From RBC038 sp041390625 (lineage in GTDB: Bacteria; Chloroflexota; Dehalococcoidia; UBA2979), in the NCBI GenBank assembly GCA_041390625.1, contig JAWKPM010000010.1, positions 62,001 through 126,000 of the forward strand: 64,000 bases of DNA, in the 5' to 3' direction. Both the position numbers and the translations under genes were made by a program. Of the stretch, positions 61,246 to 64,000 are shown in pieces; within the stretch, counting starts at the first letter, position 1; every line of letters begins with the position of its first letter. The notes beneath the pieces were generated by a model, which worked only from the letters and a program-made list of their open reading frames with translations, was not told where the DNA came from and searched no databases.

Positions 61246-61764
61246 ATGACCGTCGATGGCACTGTCGACGAGGTGGGACGGGCAGCCGAGGCCGCGGTGT
61301 TCGGGCAGCTCGAGGCGCTGGGGATCGCCCACGAGCGCCTCGAGTGCGACCCGGAGCTTGCCGACACGGCGGCGTTCTGCGCGCACTACGGCGTGCCCGT
61401 CGAGGCGTCGGGCAACACCATCATCGTCGCCTCGAAGCGGGAGCCGAAGCAGTTCGTCGCGTGCCTCGTGACGGCGCCGACGCGCCTCGATGTGAATCGC
61501 GTCGTGCGGCGGCTGATGGGGGTCTCGAAGGCCTCGTTCGCCACCGCCGAGGAGACGCAGGCACTGACGGGCATGATGATCGGCGGGGTCACGGTGTTCG
61601 GACTGCCCGCGGACTTGAAGCTCTACGTCGACGCGCGCGTCATGGACCTCGAGACGCTGTGGGTCGGCGGCGGCAGCCGCTCCTGCAAGCTGAAGGTCGA
61701 ACCCGCCTCGTTGCTGCGTCTGCCCAACGTCGAGGTCATCGAGGGCCTCGCCTTCGAGGCCTGA
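61246..61764 (+). CDS. YbaK/EbsC-type aminoacyl-tRNA deacylase
   Basis: A 172-residue YbaK-fold protein: NTIIVASKREPKQFVACLVTAPTRLD, RLMGVSKASFATAEETQALTGMMIGGVTVFGLPAD and VGGGSRSCKLKVEPASLL. These proteins deacylate mischarged Ala- or Cys-tRNA, or trans-edit other pairs; which tRNA is unclear. It starts seven bases after the MsrA stop and is convergent with the hydroxyacid oxidase. Confidence 0.82.
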   Translation: MTVDGTVDEVGRAAEAAVFGQLEALGIAHERLECDPELADTAAFCAHYGVPVEASGNTIIVASKREPKQFVACLVTAPTRLDVNRVVRRLMGVSKASFATAEETQALTGMMIGGVTVFGLPADLKLYVDARVMDLETLWVGGGSRSCKLKVEPASLLRLPNVEVIEGLAFEA

Positions 61765-61776
61765 CGCCGCCTCGCC

Positions 61777-62886
61777 CTAGACGCGCGGGGCGATGAGGTC
61801 GGGCGTGACCTCCTCGAGGGTGCGCGAGCCGGCGAGTGCCATCGCGAGGTCGAGCTCGTCGAGGAGGATGCGCAGCACGGCGCGCGCGCCCGCCTCGCCC
61901 TCGACGGCGAGTCCCCACATCACCGGTCGGCCCACCAGCACGGCATCGGCGCCGAGCGCGACGGCCTTGAGGATGTCCGTGCCGCGGCGGATGCCACCAT
62001 CGACGAGGACCGCGGCGCGGCCGGCGACGGCGTCGACCACCTCGGGCAGCGCGTCGATCGAGGCGATGGCGGTGTCGAGCTGGCGGCCGCCATGGTTCGA
62101 GACGATGACGCCGGCGACGCCGTGCTCGACGGCGAGGGCGGCGTCGTCGGAGCGAACGATCCCTTTCACGAGGACCGGCAGCTTCGTGATCGAGCGCAAC
62201 CAGTCGATGCCGTCCCACGTCAGCCCCTGGTCGAGCTGCTCCGCGAAATAGCGGCTGAGGCCCGACTGGCCCGGCCCGCCCTCGAGTCGGCGCGTCGAGG
62301 CATCGACGAGGTTCGCCGCCTCGAGGCCCGGTGGCAGCTGGAAGGCGTTTCGCTCGTCGGCCTCGCGGCGGCCGAGAAGCGGGGCGTCGACGGTCACGAC
62401 CAGCGCCTCGTAGCCCGCGCGCTCGGCCCGCTCGACGAGGCCGCGCGTGATGTCGCGGTTGCGGAAGACGTAGAGCTGGTACCAGAGCGGATGGTCGGTC
62501 GAGGCGGCCACGTCCTCGAGGCTGGTCGTGGCGAGCGTGCTCAGCGTCATCGTGACGCCGGCGTCGCGCGCGGCGCGGGCGATCGCCAGCTCGCCCTCGG
62601 CGTGGGCCATGCGCGCGAAGGCCATCGGCGCGACGAGCAACGGCGACGCGTGCTCGCGGCCGAGGATGGTCGTGGTCATCGAGCGGTTCGCCACGCCTCG
62701 GAGGGCGCGTGGGCGGAGGCGGATGCGGTCGAAGGCCTCGCGGTTGTCGCGCAGCGTCAGCTCGTCGTGCGCGCCGCTCGCGTAGTAGTCGAAGGCCCTC
62801 GGGGGCAGCACTAGGCCCGCCGCCCGCTCGAAGTCGAAGACGTTGAGGCGCGGAGCGGCCTCGGAGCCGCCGCCCGGCGCGGTCAC
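61777..62886 (-). CDS. FMN-dependent alpha-hydroxyacid oxidase (LldD-like)
   Basis: A 369-residue TIM-barrel flavoenzyme. Substrate and FMN motifs are present: RAFDYYASGAHDE at the start, APMAFARMAHAEGE, HPLWYQLYVFRNRD, catalytic His in SNHGGRQLD, and VDGGIRRGTDILKAVALGADAVLVGRP. It oxidises L-lactate, glycolate or related hydroxyacids. GTG 62886 overlaps the stop of the upstream YbaK-type gene (GTGA), so they are coupled. Confidence 0.9.
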   Translation of the reverse strand: MTAPGGGSEAAPRLNVFDFERAAGLVLPPRAFDYYASGAHDELTLRDNREAFDRIRLRPRALRGVANRSMTTTILGREHASPLLVAPMAFARMAHAEGELAIARAARDAGVTMTLSTLATTSLEDVAASTDHPLWYQLYVFRNRDITRGLVERAERAGYEALVVTVDAPLLGRREADERNAFQLPPGLEAANLVDASTRRLEGGPGQSGLSRYFAEQLDQGLTWDGIDWLRSITKLPVLVKGIVRSDDAALAVEHGVAGVIVSNHGGRQLDTAIASIDALPEVVDAVAGRAAVLVDGGIRRGTDILKAVALGADAVLVGRPVMWGLAVEGEAGARAVLRILLDELDLAMALAGSRTLEEVTPDLIAPRV

Positions 62887-63371
62887 GAGGCCGCGACCGA
62901 CGCGACTCGCGCCTCGGGTCCCGCAAGCGCGAGCAGGTCCTTCGAGGTGAGGCGCATGACGGCGTTCGGCGTGCCGGCGGCCGCCCACACGACCTCGAGG
63001 GCGGCGAGGCGCTCATCGATGACGGTCGCCAGTGCCTCGGGCGGGGCGAGCGGCGGGACGCCGCCGACGGGGAAGCCCGAGGCTTCCTCGACGAACTCGG
63101 GAGCGGCGATCTTCACGCGCTCGCCCGCCAGCGCGCCAACAAGGGCAGGATCGATGCGCGTCGGGCCGCTCGCGATCACGAGGACGGCATGGCCCGACTC
63201 GCGGCCTCGGAAGACGACCGACTTCGCGATCTGGGCCAGCTCGCAGCCGATGGCCGCCGCGGCCTCGGCGGCCGTGTGGGTCGAGGCGGGCAGCTCGCGC
63301 GCCTCGGTGACGACGCCCGCGGCATCGAGGGCGGCGCGCACACGGTCGATGGGACGGGCTTCGAGGCTCAT
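62883..63371 (-). CDS. YbaK/EbsC-type deacylase, second copy
   Basis: A 162-residue YbaK-fold protein: AAIGCELAQIAKSVVFRGRESGHAVLVIASG, FPVGGVPPLAPPEAL and VWAAAGTPNAVMRLTSKDLLAL, the classic YbaK/ProX pattern. It differs clearly from the copy at 61246, so the two belong to different subgroups. The start is ATG 63371, six bases after a TACCAT element (leaderless-type), and lies just after a large hairpin. It is coupled to the oxidase gene. Confidence 0.85.
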   Translation of the reverse strand: MSLEARPIDRVRAALDAAGVVTEARELPASTHTAAEAAAAIGCELAQIAKSVVFRGRESGHAVLVIASGPTRIDPALVGALAGERVKIAAPEFVEEASGFPVGGVPPLAPPEALATVIDERLAALEVVWAAAGTPNAVMRLTSKDLLALAGPEARVASVAAS

Positions 63372-63375
63372 GGCG

Positions 63376-63419
63376 CGATGGTAGCGCGGGGCCGCCTCGG
63401 CAGCCCCGCGCTACCATCG
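63376..63419. terminator. Perfect 17-bp inverted repeat before YbaK-type gene
   Basis: Arms 63376-63392 and 63403-63419 are perfectly complementary with a 10-base loop. It follows the lipoprotein gene (stop at 63432) by 12 bases on the minus strand and could terminate it. The inner arm also contains TACCAT followed by CGCGCC and the ATG at 63371, so it may double as a leaderless promoter. Confidence 0.65.
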
Positions 63420-63431
63420 ACGCCCCGAACG

Positions 63432-64000
63432 CTAGTCGGCGGCGGTGCCGAGGATGAGCGGCAGCGTCTGGTCGCGGTAGGTGAGGTAGCCCTCGGGACC
63501 GGTGCCACACGAGGTCTGGAGGCTGACGACGTGCCCGTCCTCGATGACCGCGAGGAAGCCAGCGGGCTGGCCGTTCACGCTGCCGGCGAAGATGACGCGC
63601 TGGTCACCAAGCGGGAACGAGTCGGGCTGGTCGCCCTCGGGCCCCTCGACGACCGCGAACAGCGACTCGGTCTGGTCGAGGAAGCCACTCACGAGGCCAT
63701 CGATGGCGCCCTCGCGCACCCAGTAGCCCTCGCAGGCGGCGGCGGGGAAGGCGGAGATCGGCGTGCCGGCGGCCTCGCCCTCCTCACAGGGCAGCCCACC
63801 GAGGCCCATCTGCTCCGGCGCGAGGCAGGGCTCCTCGCGGTAGGCGATGAGGTCGTTCAGCGCCTCGACATCGTTCGCGAGGACGGCCTCGATGGTGTCG
63901 TCGACCGCCTCGATACCGGTCTCGGTGCGATCGGAGGGCGTCGGTTCGCCCTCGTCCGAGTCGTCCGAGCAGGCGACGAAGGCGAGCATCACGCCCGCGA
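63432..64000 (-). CDS. Lipoprotein, N-terminus cut by window edge
   Basis: The visible 189 codons start inside a signal peptide (AGVMLAFVACSDD, lipid Cys in VACS), so the true start is beyond the window. The mature part has an acidic linker and a domain with several Cys (CLAPEQMGLGGLPCEEGEA, AACEGYWVREG and LQTSCGTGPEGY), suggesting disulfides. The family is not recognised; it resembles the other Chloroflexota-type lipoproteins in this window in layout. Confidence 0.72.
   Translation of the reverse strand, partial: AGVMLAFVACSDDSDEGEPTPSDRTETGIEAVDDTIEAVLANDVEALNDLIAYREEPCLAPEQMGLGGLPCEEGEAAGTPISAFPAAACEGYWVREGAIDGLVSGFLDQTESLFAVVEGPEGDQPDSFPLGDQRVIFAGSVNGQPAGFLAVIEDGHVVSLQTSCGTGPEGYLTYRDQTLPLILGTAAD

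Overview
This 64-kb window is a GC-rich bacterial chromosome segment (about two-thirds G+C by eye). It has many NTG starts, 4-base GTGA/ATGA gene overlaps and many secreted lipoproteins. The FmdB zinc ribbon, PAC2 protein, IdeR-like box, leaderless-type promoters and family III CoA transferases fit a Chloroflexota lineage (Dehalococcoidia-like) or an actinobacterial relative. This placement is inference; no rRNA or other phylogenetic marker is present.

Left end (1-6.1 kb): a tRNA-Asp(GTC) gene with a promoter and a downstream hairpin. Its last 16 bases are repeated exactly at 5436-5451, enclosing about 4.7 kb. That segment holds a YxlEFG-like ABC exporter operon, a metallo-beta-lactamase-fold hydrolase, a CPBP protease and a membrane protein, and looks like a tRNA-integrated accessory island without its integrase. 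Just outside lie a frameshifted gene remnant and a small coupled gene.

6.1-15.7 kb: a complete peptide-type ABC importer (binding protein, two permeases, two ATPases) with an isochorismatase-type hydrolase, an alpha/beta hydrolase and an amidase, probably an amide or peptide-like scavenging unit. 15.7-25 kb: an 11-bp-phased repeat array, an ATP-grasp enzyme, a leaderless PHP phosphoesterase, an FmdB protein, a double-domain CaiB-type CoA transferase whose first half lacks the catalytic Asp, two more Dpp-type permeases with no ATPases, and a divergent Tat-exported binding protein.

25-45 kb: an uncharacterised 340-residue protein, cupin, HAD hydrolase, GNAT fusion, a ChrB-like/COG4280 operon with a twin operator and a missing AUG start, a secreted protein, methyltransferase, PncC, an FTR1-cupredoxin iron uptake pair, PAC2, small membrane and zinc-ribbon proteins, a lipoprotein, two MaoC-like dehydratases, a histidine kinase/HDOD response regulator pair and an NfeD-flotillin operon. 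45-64 kb: Pcm, a luciferase-like oxidoreductase, SDR, lipoproteins, rhomboid protease, two MFS transporters, a complete Liv branched-chain amino acid importer, MsrA, two YbaK-type deacylases and an FMN alpha-hydroxyacid oxidase. Apart from the tRNA island the content reads as a heterotrophic core and transport genome. No CRISPR array, insertion sequence, integrase or prophage gene was seen.
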